From Cyclina sinensis (taxonomy: Eukaryota; Mollusca; Bivalvia; Venerida; Veneridae): 64,000 nt of DNA. The notes under the pieces are model-generated. The model was not told where the DNA came from. It worked only from the letters and a program-made list of their open reading frames with translations, and did not search any database. The DNA is taken from assembly GCA_012932295.1 (NCBI GenBank), contig JAAONU010000001.1, positions 7,339,104 through 7,403,103 of the forward strand, given 5' to 3'. The position numbers and the translations under genes were made by a program. The stretch's first letter is position 1. Every line of letters starts with the position of its first letter. Shown piece by piece: positions 22,701 to 34,072 of this stretch.

Positions 22701-24601
22701 AAGTCTTTGTGACCAATTTTGCACTGTTTTATAATTCGTTATTAAATATTCTTAGTTTAGATTAATTTTATCTATAAGTGATCAATGTATCAGGAAAAAT
22801 CATTTTATTGTATTTTCAATTATCTCAAAGTAGGAGATACTTTGTTGTTAGGAATTCGCCCGAAACATCCACGGACCACTATTGACCACTAGATACAATA
22901 AACAAAACGTTTAAACAAAGGTCCAACAAGACTTCAAGTCAGGTAGAGTGGCTTTAACGACTATTACAAAAATACTTATAATTATAAAAATGTACCACTT
23001 CTTGTTATGACAAAACTATTTCCAACTGAATAAGATAATGATAAAGATGTATATACTCACTGCAATTTTCGTCAGGACACGGGTCATCTTTTGACAAGCC
23101 ATTTTCAGTATTATATTAAAATTATTATGTATGTAAACATTGCAAACATTTGATCTACAATATGAATGATGAGGTAATCTGAGTATAAACAAAACCACTG
23201 GAATGTCTTTGCCAGCAAGCACACGCAGCACATCAGTTTAGAATTAAAGGTAAGACTTGGAATATATGTTTAGATATTAAGTAGTTTTTCCCTTTCATTT
23301 CAATTATGTATGAAAAACAAAATCTGAAGTAAACCGGATTTTTTTAACCAATTCTAGGAGTTAATGTAACAAACTGTCAATGTAAATTGAAAGCAAGAAA
23401 AAAAGCAAGAACAATCATTAAAATCTAAATATTAATAAGGAAGCATATATTAAACATAAAAATGTAAATTACTTTACCTTTAAAGACAATATAATAAAAA
23501 AATACTTTGCTCTTAGATAGCCGATATTATTCTTAAACAAAGAGTTGTGACTGTAATGACAATTCCGTGTATCCGAAAGGCATTGTCTGCAAAAAAGTGT
23601 TTGTCTTGACGCGGTACTCTTTAGGTGTCACACTGGGAAATAAACAAGAAGATAGCATCAGCTAAGGTAAGACAAACATATCGAGGACTCATAGCAATAG
23701 TGCTGTAACTCAAAAATGACATTTTGCCATCTTTGTGATGTAGTCATTATTATCCATTAGAACAATACATATTAGTAATTAATTATTACTGAAATTATAC
23801 TTTAAGGCAATGTTAGCAAACTATCGTAATAATTCATTTCATGAAACTTTTGTACCAATACGTTACCGTAGGTTTGCCCTATGTTATAAGGAACTGGATA
23901 AACACAGGATAAATTTTTTCCTCCATATGATGTTTTGGGCAAAATATATTGCAAAACAAAATTGTGACTCTCTTTCTGTATCCAGGATCTAATATAATAA
24001 TCTACCTTTGTATATAATTTTAAAGGTTTCAAGATTTTAAAACTGGCTAAAACTGCTTCAAAACTGTAGAACAGATATGAAAAATATCTCTTTATCAACA
24101 CTTAATATATCTGCATCTCTGTATTTTCCCAGTGATTAATATTATATAATATTGAACTGTTATATACAATGATAAATAGCACTGTGTTGACCACTGATTT
24201 GGCCAGCAAAATTGTTTAATGTTTGCATTCTTGTTTAGGTAAAGACGTTTGAAATACAATTATTACAATTACAAGGGTTTGACAACGCTTCCCACTTCAA
24301 ATACAAAATTGACCTTACCTCTCCACAGAGGCATTGTCACCACACAAGTGGTCTAAGCATATAATTTGTAATTACAGATAAGTGAGCAATCTACTGTACC
24401 AAATTATGTTGCATTTACATTACAACAGTGCAACAATCTCTCTTTATTTCGATGTGCCTTGTCTCATTTTTGCTGCAATTTTATGCTCTTTATAAATTGT
24501 TGTAGCAATTACTTTTGAAATTGCTTAAAAGACCTAATTGTAAAAGAAAAAACACAAAGAGGCATCACATATACAATAACAAAATTGCCTTGATGTTTAA
24601 T
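19791..24601. other. long gene-free AT-rich stretch
   Basis: No convincing exon or mobile element is recognised, apart from a tRNA-like fragment near 20568-20630. The frame at 20297-20572 has no motif. Confidence 0.4.
20568..20630 (-). repeat. tRNA-derived fragment (A-box-like), likely SINE remnant
   Basis: On the minus strand the text CTGGAGCAGTGGTAACGCAC closely resembles the 5' half and A box of a tRNA. The downstream part lacks a good B box and a foldable cloverleaf, so a functional tRNA is unlikely. Confidence 0.35.
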
Positions 24602-24715
24602 ATGGAACAGAACTTTTGCAGTTATTCCATCTTGCTCGGTGACAATAGAACTTGCATAATACTTGATTCCATCTTGCTTTATGGCATTGGAAAGCTGTAT
24701 TTTGCTGAATAACAT
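24602..24715 (+). repeat. inverted cousin of the 42-bp minisatellite, about 2.5 units
   Basis: On the plus strand the units read like ATACTTGATTCCATCTTGCT, then TTATGGCATTGG, matching the minus strand of the array at 25332-25738. Both clusters begin with a similar lead (ATGGAACAGAA / ATGGAACGGAA), so a larger segment was inverted or duplicated. Confidence 0.75.
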
Positions 24716-25331
24716 CATGCTTTATGGTAACTGAATGCGCTATCATCTCATTGCAACTTCATTTATTCCTCTCATTTGTTACTACTTATTAATATTAAAG
24801 TTGATGTAAAATGTAACGTTCTCTTCAATTACCTTAATTTGCAAATGTCTTTTGCGACATATCATCTACCTACGTGTATCAAACCTGTTTCATCATCAAT
24901 AAACAATTTTGGTCTGTGCTCAACTATTTTGTAGCATTCTTATTCTTCAATGCATTCATTCAACACAAAGATAAAAGCATTTCATAAACACGACGCACCG
25001 AACACGAGGATGACAACGATACCAATAACAAAGTATTCACTTTACGGTAAGCACTAAGCAGTAAGCATAATGCGATTTGCAATATTTGTGTTCATTTTAT
25101 GACAACAGATGGCGCTTTGTCGGTACATCCCGTTATTTCTCGGATTGTCCCGCCAAAAGACAAACATGCAAAAAGCACTTATCCTTAAATAGTTTGAATA
25201 GAGCATGAAGAAAGTTTGATGACATCGCATTTTGATTATTCCAACACAATACAAAGGACGATGAAAAAGTACAATGCAAGATTGAATGAAGCGTTTTGCA
25301 AGTTAAAAAGCCAACAATCAATAAAAGAATG

Positions 25332-25738
25332 ATAGAGTTGAGCATACCGCAAATTCCAATGAAATAAAGCAATATGGATTCAAGCATAATGCAAGTTCCA
25401 ATGTCATCAAGCAAGATGGAATCAAGCATTATGTAAGTACCAATGTCATCAAGCAAGATGGAATCAAGCATAATGAAAGTTCCAATGCCATAAAGCAATA
25501 TGGAATCAAGCATAATATAAGTACCAATGTCATCAAGCAAGATAGAATAAAGCATAATGCAAGTTCCAAACCAATTAAGCAATATGGAATCAAGCATAAT
25601 GTAAGTACCAATGTCATCAAGCAAGATGGAATCAAGCATAATGCAAGTTCCAAACCAATTAAGCAATATGGAATCAAGCATAATGTAAGTACCAATGTCA
25701 TCAAGCAAGTTGGAATAAATGCAGTAATTCCGTTCCAT
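25332..25738 (-). repeat. 42-bp minisatellite, about 9-10 units, with 84-bp dimer structure
   Basis: Units of 42 bp contain AAGCARTATGGAATCAAGC on the plus strand. Two variants alternate over part of the array: one has CCAATGTCATC and the other CCAAACCAATT, giving an 84-bp higher-order repeat. Because 42 is a multiple of three, a 201-codon frame (25738-25133, minus) stays open with a 14-residue hydrophobic repeat. I treat that as a by-product. Confidence 0.9.
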
Positions 25739-26511
25739 AGTTTAATGATCCGCTTTTGACTATTTCTTCCGAGACTTCACAATATGGGAAATAATTCAAA
25801 CATTGAGAAGGGAAGGTTGCGAAGCACTATAATTCTAGCTATAAAGTTTCAGAATTTCTGTATGGCTTGCATTGCGTACTTTAATTTTGCTGATACGGAT
25901 TTCGAAATAAACGATACATAAAAATGTTCATCAAGATGAAAAACAAATATATAGGAGCAAGAGTTTTCTAATGTACGACATTATTGCATAAAATACCCTT
26001 GAGTGTCTGCAAACTGTCATAAATCAGTTTTCTGTCCTTTCTCGTACACTGTTTCAAAATCATAGACAATGTAAATCTCTCTAGAGTAATTGCAAAGTAA
26101 AGTTCTATATTTTGCTTGACAAAATAAAGTATTCTTTACAGTTATTACTTTTTCCTTCTACTGAGAACTTTTAAAAAATTAAGTTACTTTGTTGTTTTGA
26201 AGAATAAACGAACGGATTGACTGAGAGGCAGCCGTACAGTTTGCAACATTGTTCTTATTTTGTGAATAGTTGTGCCAAGTTACTTCAAAATACTTTGACG
26301 TACTTTAGAGTTACAAAGCGTAAAATAAGATAAACGCTGACAATAATATATATTGGAAACTAATTTCCTACCGTGACCTTTGAAATTTGTAAAGACGAAC
26401 AAACAGGCGGACAGAGATGGATAATTTTCTCTGTGTTTTATCTTAAATGTTTGTAACAAGTTATCCGTAGAACTATCAGGGAGTTGTAGAGCGAAAAGCA
26501 ACATAAAGGCT

Positions 26512-26585
26512 GGCAGATAACTATATTTTTAACGTTTATTTGATCAGTGGCAGATAACTATACTTTTAACGTTTATTTGATAAGT
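26512..26585. repeat. 37-bp direct duplication
   Basis: GGCAGATAACTATAYTTTTA and the following 17 bases occur twice in a row (26512-26548 and 26549-26585) with two differences. Confidence 0.9.
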
Positions 26586-27050
26586 GGACAGCTCGGAGAA
26601 GACTTCATTTAAGTAAAATCAGGTGTGTTTAGTAGCCTAATTAATTAAACTTAAAGTGTTGAACCCATTTTATAATTCTGATTTTTTTAGTTGTTCAACC
26701 TTTAAGCCTAATTTTAAACTGCATATAACTGAGCGGATATTGTTCGGCAGATTCTTTACCCTACCCTAGTTAACTTTTTACCTATAACACCGTGTATTCC
26801 GATTGCCAAATTTTGAATAAAATGGTGGACTAATCAGGTACGAAATAAGTGTTTCAGTTCTATACTTATGTATTTGTGTGTTTTCTTGGATTACAGGATC
26901 AGGTATGAATTTAGTTATCATATTTTATCATATTTTTATCATTTTTGCCTTAAACTCTGTGAACTGTTGGACAAACGAGCCATAAAGAGTGCCCAATCGC
27001 CTACAATTGGGCGAGTCCGCTTAGCCAGATGCAGATCAAAGTGAGACGTA

Positions 27051-27098
27051 GAAGGTGAACAACAATAAAATATCAGATTGTAAAATGGGTTCACCTTC
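27051..27098. repeat. 10-bp inverted repeat
   Basis: GAAGGTGAAC (27051-27060) and GTTCACCTTC (27089-27098) are perfect inverse copies 28 nt apart. A second 7-bp hairpin (GCCCAAT...ATTGGGC) lies just upstream near 26990-27012. Confidence 0.6.
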
Positions 27099-29009
27099 GG
27101 AGGCGAAATAGTGAGACTAGTGTGTTTAGCTATCAGCGTACAATATCTCCTCTGAAGCGTTTTACATGTTTCTACTTTTAGAGTATGTGGTGTTAAAAAA
27201 CAGACTTTACAAGCAATTGTTTTAATTGATCACTTTGTACAATCAATTGATGTTGTGATTATTATTTTTGTCAACTAAAGGATTTTCTAATCCATTTTAT
27301 AGTTTGATCTTTCAAATAACAAATTCTTTCCTGAATTTTACACGTTTTGTACCTGCGAGGTTATTTCTTGTTTAAAGGAGACAGTGATACAGTCTTCTTG
27401 TGTATTTTAACGTCTAGCGTGGCAAGTTGACTGTGTACAAAATAACATAAAATCATGAAATGTCAAACAGACATAATCGTACTAAAGTAAGTATTAATAT
27501 TTCACTTCATATTTCTATAAACAAATCTAATTATACTAATAAGTTTTTTATTGGAACATTTAAAAAGCACCGAAATGCATGGGTAATTCATAATGCAGGA
27601 ATATAACGAAGGTGTAAATTTCTTGAACCGACTTACGCCTCTTACTATATAATGCATCATCTGAAAACAAAATAATTTATTGCATGAATGGTATATCTCA
27701 ACAAAATTACTACTGATTAACTTTAAACATTTGTGCCTCTATATATAATCTTAAAATATCTAGATAAAAAGAACATTGTAGTCATATACCTGTACAAAAC
27801 ATGCTTATTGTTGTCCGAGAAATACAGAGAATTATTAAAGATAAAGATAATATATACAAAAAAAACCCAGTATATGCGGAATATGCGTTATAAGTATGTT
27901 TCTTATATCAAGCATCTTATGCCTTAACAGACATTAGCCATTCATTACGTTTGTAATTCGTGAATGTAACTTATTTTCATCTAGCTGAATTATCTTTAAG
28001 TTTGTGAAACTGTCGGTGTTTCCTTCAGAACTGCAGATAGGGAGTTTTATCTAGCTGTTTGAATTATAAAAAAAATGTTCGTTTTGAAGCATAGTTGTAA
28101 CAACATCCTGTTATTTCATTATATCGAGATTGGTAATTAAATTGTGCCTGAAAGTCTTATCTGGGTTTGCTTGAGACTATCGTTCCACATAGAGCTGCTT
28201 TAATATACTTTTAACAAATAAAAGAATATCTAAGGCTTCAGATATCCCTGCCTCTGTATGATGATAAGCTCTAAGAACTAATTGCAAATTCCATCCAATG
28301 TCACCGCAATAAACAAATTACTACATTCGCTGCTCAAATAAGTCTGGGAACTAGCTTGGTAGGTTTCAGTAAGACATTAAGACAAATCTTGTGGAAAAAA
28401 ATAGTTGAGAGGGTGCCTTATAAAGATTTATTTCCATGAATAGGTGGGGGAATCTCAAATTTTCACGGAGAGATCAATAAAATATTCAAATATATTTGTT
28501 TTCTGACTGGCTAGAGATGTAGTTCAAAAACCAATTCCATTCACCATTTATAATTTATTTAATTTAACCATTAAACACTAAAATTTAAGACTTTGATTAA
28601 TTAAAAGCGTTTATACATAGAAAATGCAAGTCTTGTTTGAATATTATTTGATCACTTCTCTCATTAATTCCTACATATAAGTAATTATTTATAATAAAAT
28701 TTAAACTAGCATTAATGTGCTTAAAAAACAAACATTTAATCTTACGTACAGTTTTCTCATCTACCTGAACATGACAGAAGAAAAGGCACCATATGTTTTG
28801 TAAATGAGTGTCTCAACAATTTGACATACAGTCAGTGCAAGTTAAAGTTTTTTTTTAAATACAGAAAAATATGGATAACAATATACTAGATTTGTTTTTC
28901 AAGAGAAAACATGAGTCTCCCACCATTTGACTCTATCCCTTGTAGTTAGGCTCAGATTCTCTAAAGGGTGTAGGAGAAAAAGTACGGACACTGAAAACAT
29001 GATTGTATA

Positions 29010-29530
29010 AAGGACTCTGATTCAAATCAATGAATCGGAAAATTTTGTAACAAAACAACACTAGGCTTAGCACTGATCACTTCTGAAAATCTACACAAGA
29101 GTATAAATGAAGTCGAAATTTGAATGCATAAAGGGAAGTAACTCTGCTGAAAAATTAATCAGCCAGAAAATGTAATAGATCTGCATAACACAGCTTGCCA
29201 CTGATCTTTTTCATGGCTGAAATCGGGCCAGGGCCAGGATAAGTAACTCCGCTGAAAGTAAATGAAACGCTACATGCTAAAAATCTATGAACCGGAAAAT
29301 GTATGCAAAACTTAACTTTCGGCTGCAAATAAATAAAGCAGAAACTGCCGAAAATATACACAATTAAACTTGGCACTGAGAATAAGTGAAGTTTGCATAA
29401 ACAGCATACCGCGGGATAGGAGAGGGATGGTGGTGATAAAAGAGTTGTCTGGGCAAATTTATTATGCAACTAAATGCATAGAGGGAAATAATTTTACTGA
29501 AAATCAATGATTCGGAAAATGCAGACGAAA
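29010..29530. repeat. degenerate dispersed or tandem repeat
   Basis: The phrases AATCNATGAWYCGGAAAATG and GGGAAGTAACTCTGCTGAAA recur in varied form at about 29019, 29130, 29230, 29279 and 29482. Spacing is irregular. The open frame at 29155-29469 on the minus strand lies inside it and is not supported as a gene. Confidence 0.5.
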
Positions 29531-29939
29531 TGTATCTGAAAGACGAGACTTTGTCTTCTTTATGTTTCTGTGGTAAAATGTTTTTCAGTTACCTAATTAC
29601 ACGTCATGCAAAGTTTAATCTGGCAGATAACAGCTTCTCCTGCTTGATTCATACTGGATTAAAACATTAGAAACTTTCTATTACTATTCCATGAATACAG
29701 TTTTATTAGTCTACATGAGAAATTTTCTCTGTTCTGAAGAAAATTGCGAACTGTAGGTGTGTTTGTTATTGAATGCTAAGATGTTTACTGTAGATTATAA
29801 AGATTTAATACAGCTCTTTCTTTACACATATGTGTTAGGGATTATGAACTTATATAAATTTCGGTACTTAAATATACGAAGACTTTATAAGGTTCGTTAT
29901 ATATCACTTTGATATATTATTCAAAATGGACGGAACTTA

Positions 29940-30340
29940 CATCATTGGATAAACAAAAGGCCAATGTTTGAATATCTTTTGTAACGTCTACAAGATAATG
30001 CTACATACTAAATATCTAAGCTCTACGACTTGCGGTTCTTGAAAAGAGTTTTTTTAAAGTGGTATCTTTATAAAACATGTTGTCCCTAGGATGGGGCCAA
30101 TTTTGACCCAAGTTTCATAATTTGAACAACTTTGGTAGAGGGTTACTAGACAATGCTGCATGTTTAATGCACTAGGTCTATGACCTGTGGTTCTGGACAA
30201 GAAAATTGTTTATTTCTTTTTCTTTTTTGGTCATATCAACCAGAGTTCTAGAGTTCTGCATAGAATTCAGTTCGTTGAACAACTTTGGTAGAACATTTTT
30301 AAAGAAACACCCATACAGTGCTTCATTAACTCAATCCAGC
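29940..30340. repeat. degenerate tandem repeat, about 130 bp per unit
   Basis: GAACAACTTTGGTAGA recurs at about 30123 and 30277, and AATGCTRCATRYTNAAT-type text follows at about 29998 and 30152. About three decayed units can be followed. Confidence 0.5.
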
Positions 30341-33336
30341 GGTTTAGGAGGACATTATGTTTAAATGAAGTTTACGTCGAGAAAAAAGTACGGCGTGGAA
30401 AGTCCTGTAACTATACTCAAATCGAAAAATTTATTCTTTTTTCAAAGCGGATTGGCAAATAATGATTCACTTAAATAAAGCAACAAATCCTTTCAATTGT
30501 TAATTATTTTAATTGACACTTTTAATTTCAAGAGAATATTTGATATGATCACAAGACGGTGCATAAGGAACGCGTGAACAGATCTGTTTCACTTTTTTAA
30601 AACGTATATAAATAGCCCGGGAAATTCTTTTACAACCATCATTATCTATTACACCAGAAAGAACTTCCAAGCCTGTGTAATAAATGGAGTACACGTCTGA
30701 CGTAAATGTCATGCAATATCATTCACCTGCAATAACCTGTCATGCTTACTGGCTTGATCTGCTCATAATTACCAATAAAATGTACAATCAGTTGATTGTT
30801 CTTCGATGCCAAAATGTAAACATTCATTTAGACATAGACGTTTTCTGTTCATTGAAAAACATTATTTACTCGAAATTGCCGTTTTATGCCCGCAAGTACT
30901 TGGTTAATCTTACATTAAAGAGTTATTTCGAAAAATGGGCCAATAAAACCTTTGCAAAAGGTCTTAAGCAACAGTAAGGTACGCAAAATTACATGTCTAA
31001 ACGTCATCGTACATAGCAAAATATTGTCCAAATAAGAAAGAAAAAAAGGCGCAAACCAAATATGCATCTGTTTCTTTCATACAGCAAAACATGTCAGAAT
31101 AATGCAAGTATGAGTGAAATAAATAAAGATTTTTAGTAGAAGGTTAACTCTTTATTTCAAAAACTAAAATGATTTCTCTCATTAATAAAAACACAAATTG
31201 TATGGCTTCAGTTTGTGTAACATATGTCTTATGCAAAAACGATTTATTTCTTTCACAATTATATATTCCGGTATATTGCAATAACTGTGTCTGTGATAAA
31301 TAAATGGAATACATATACACACAATCTCTAATATTTTATTGGTGCAGTGTAAAAATGTATTTTTAGTAATTTGAAAGAAGGATATCACAGAGAGCGCAAA
31401 AATATGTAATTTAACTGAATAAAATACTAAAGATACTCTTGCATTAAAAAGATTGCACATTTATTTGTTGATTATTTGAAATAAAATAGTAACTGTTGCT
31501 TTTATGTCACTTTTATTATCAACAATACTAATTTGACAAATGCAGTGTGTGTTGCATAATATTATTTTCTTTTTTTTAAAAATTATAAACGTTCAATTTA
31601 TATTATCTCGCAGGAGGTATCTTTTGTATCATACATGCAAAAAAATATAATGAAAATAGTCAAATGAACAGAAATGTAAAACTGTAACTATTGTAACATT
31701 TCTCTTGAATCATCTAAACTCGTCTTTCTTTAAGATGTAAAAACTTATAGATTACTTACATTTCCTATGCTAAAGACACTTCACTCACTTTTTGCGTATA
31801 ACACACACATGACTAGATTTCGGGAAACAAAATTTGCAAAAACTTAAGTTCCAAAAAATATCTACCGTAAATCTGAAAAAACACAGTACACATTTGATCC
31901 CAAAACTCCTTGAAAATGATAATAAAACCAATTTTACTTACCATGCTTGCGAAAGTTTAACACGTCATCACAAATAATGTTTACAAAATTAAGCAAAATT
32001 GAAAAGAAACTACGAGTTGAAATATACGTTCCACACCAAAAACGTCTCACTACAATACGCGACGGTTTTCATTTAACAAATTAAAGTATATTAGACAGTC
32101 TTGATATTGTTGCCCACGTGCTGACTGGAGAAACTGTCTCCAATATTCATATCTAAATGCACACTATTTGAAATGTCTATCAGATCGCCTCTCTCATTAC
32201 TTTATTCAGTATTTCTCGGTACAGAACATTAAAGCCGCTGTAGTCTTTTGTGTTCATTGTCATGAATGTGCCTGTCTTTTAGTATTTACTAAGCTAATCG
32301 ATACATTTATGCCATCTTTTTCTACTTATTGTATTTTCTGCAAACTTTGAGAAAATATGTCCCGTTATATCACAGAAACAATCATTTTGAGTAATACTAT
32401 CTTGAACTGATTGCCGATTTTAGTTTATTTAGAAGTCCAAAAAACTTGCATGACGTCAGATACATATACCCCTTACTCCCTGAAAAACTATTAAATAAGT
32501 CGAGAATTCCGAAGAGTAACGATCGTTTTCGTATAACGGACTTTAAGTTATTCTAAGAAAGGTATGAAGACATTATTTGATGTCTGATATTTTATTTTTC
32601 AAATCCGTATCTTAAAAACAATATTTCGGATGATGTCATTCGATTATGCGCACTACCGAAGTATTACGGATAATCTTCGGAAACGCCCGTCCGAAATAAA
32701 TGTAATGCTAGACACAGTACTTTCAAACCCATGAAGAAAGCAAAGATGCATTAACATCGCGTATTTTAAGCAACAAAAAGTACAGGAATTTCTTTACCAA
32801 AGTAACAACTAATCTATACACTAGTGAAAACATAAATGACTGGCCTTTAACTCGAAATTTGAAGCAGGATTGAAACGTAAATCAGCTTTAACTATTTCAT
32901 ACCTTCTACTGAAACTGTTGTCACCTTGAAACAATGTATTTTTGTTATGTTCAAATTTTCATCATCATAGTGATTTCTTGCCTTTCACACAGAGTGAATA
33001 ATGATACAAAATAGAGTGGCGGCTTGTAGAAAGATATTTGTATTGTTGTATGAAAAGATATTTAAACTATCATGAATATTTTAATGAAAGTAATTAATGT
33101 ACACCTACCTCGTTATTATTTATATTTAAAATTAATTAAAGCTCATAGGTCTTAAAATTTTAACCGACGAAGCCCTTACATATATTTTTTATTATCAATC
33201 TACTTTTTAATCGTGTTTGATTCTTAATGAGGGACGTTGAAATATCCGAGCCTTAAATACTACAGTATCATTATTTCTCAGTTTTACACGCTCTTAAAAA
33301 TATGTGTCTGAGCGTGTGTTATCTTTTGTAACTGAA
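30341..33336. other. gene-free AT-rich stretch
   Basis: Frames such as 30684-30977 (plus) and 31182-31460 (minus) lack motifs and supporting splice sites. Nothing else is seen. Confidence 0.4.
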
Positions 33337-34072
33337 GCACGAAAATTTCCACGACTGTGCATGCTTCTAACAGTTGAATTAAGTTGGGTAGTACATTCAA
33401 AGATTTTGATTCCATGCCATCAAAAGCGTAAAAATATTCACGTTTACTTTTTCAAAGTCTATTTACTTTTTCCTCTTCATATTTAAACCATCTGCGCTTT
33501 TTTAAGCTATTAAGAAGATTTTAACCTTTTTATAAAACTCACTTTCAGGAGCGTGGAAATTAACAAGCCTAAGATTTAATAAATTGTCACATTTTATTAT
33601 CTGCGATTTTACCTAATACCTTTACGTTGTCTTTGTGGCGCAGAAGCGTGGAAGTTTCCACGGTATCAAATAAAATTCATTGTTTTACTTGGCATATCTT
33701 GAATTTTCTAGGCTTTATTGAAATTCTATATCTGTTTCACTTATTTCACTTTTTTGTTAAATTATAATCATTGACGAAACAAGCGTGGAAGTTTCCACAC
33801 CTATATTTGATCAATTTTGTAGAGCTGTCATAAATATTTCTATGCATGTACATTGTTTAAATCATTTAACTCACTATGATGTGTTGTTTTTTCCTGACAT
33901 TTATTTCTCAGGTGTCCGTGCAAGCAGGAAATTTCCACGGAGGGCGAAAATTCGGCATTTTTTATTTGTCTTTTTTTCTGTTGCGTGGAAAGTTCTACGG
34001 ACGATACAAATTTGGCATTTTTGTTTTTAAATTTCAATCTGTTTTCTCATTTATGTCATGGAAATTTCCACG
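33337..34072. repeat. cluster of seven CGTGGAAATTTCCACG-like palindromes
   Basis: Copies lie at about 33337-33353, 33551-33563, 33646-33663, 33783-33800, 33925-33940, 33983-34000 and 34057-34072. The ideal motif is a perfect 16-bp palindrome. Some copies keep both arms and others have one or two changes, and the T-rich flanks are mostly unrelated. Several spacings are close to 70 bp or multiples (214, 137, 140 and 73), though 95 and 60 do not fit well. The core GGAAATTTCC resembles a Rel/NF-kappaB-type site, which is only a resemblance. Confidence 0.8.

Larger units (their letters stand above)
25739..29009. other. gene-free stretch with small repeats
   Basis: Two 37-bp direct copies lie at 26512-26585 and a 10-bp inverted repeat at 27051-27098. 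No gene is recognised. Confidence 0.4.

Noticed and set aside
25133..25738. 201-aa repetitive hydrophobic protein gene
   Set aside because: The open frame follows from a 42-bp repeat, whose length is a multiple of three. A second frame is open too, and no signal or splice context supports a gene.
33337..34072. Firm call of NF-kappaB binding sites
   Set aside because: The core matches a Rel-like consensus, but no target gene is nearby and a decayed tandem repeat explains the recurrence.
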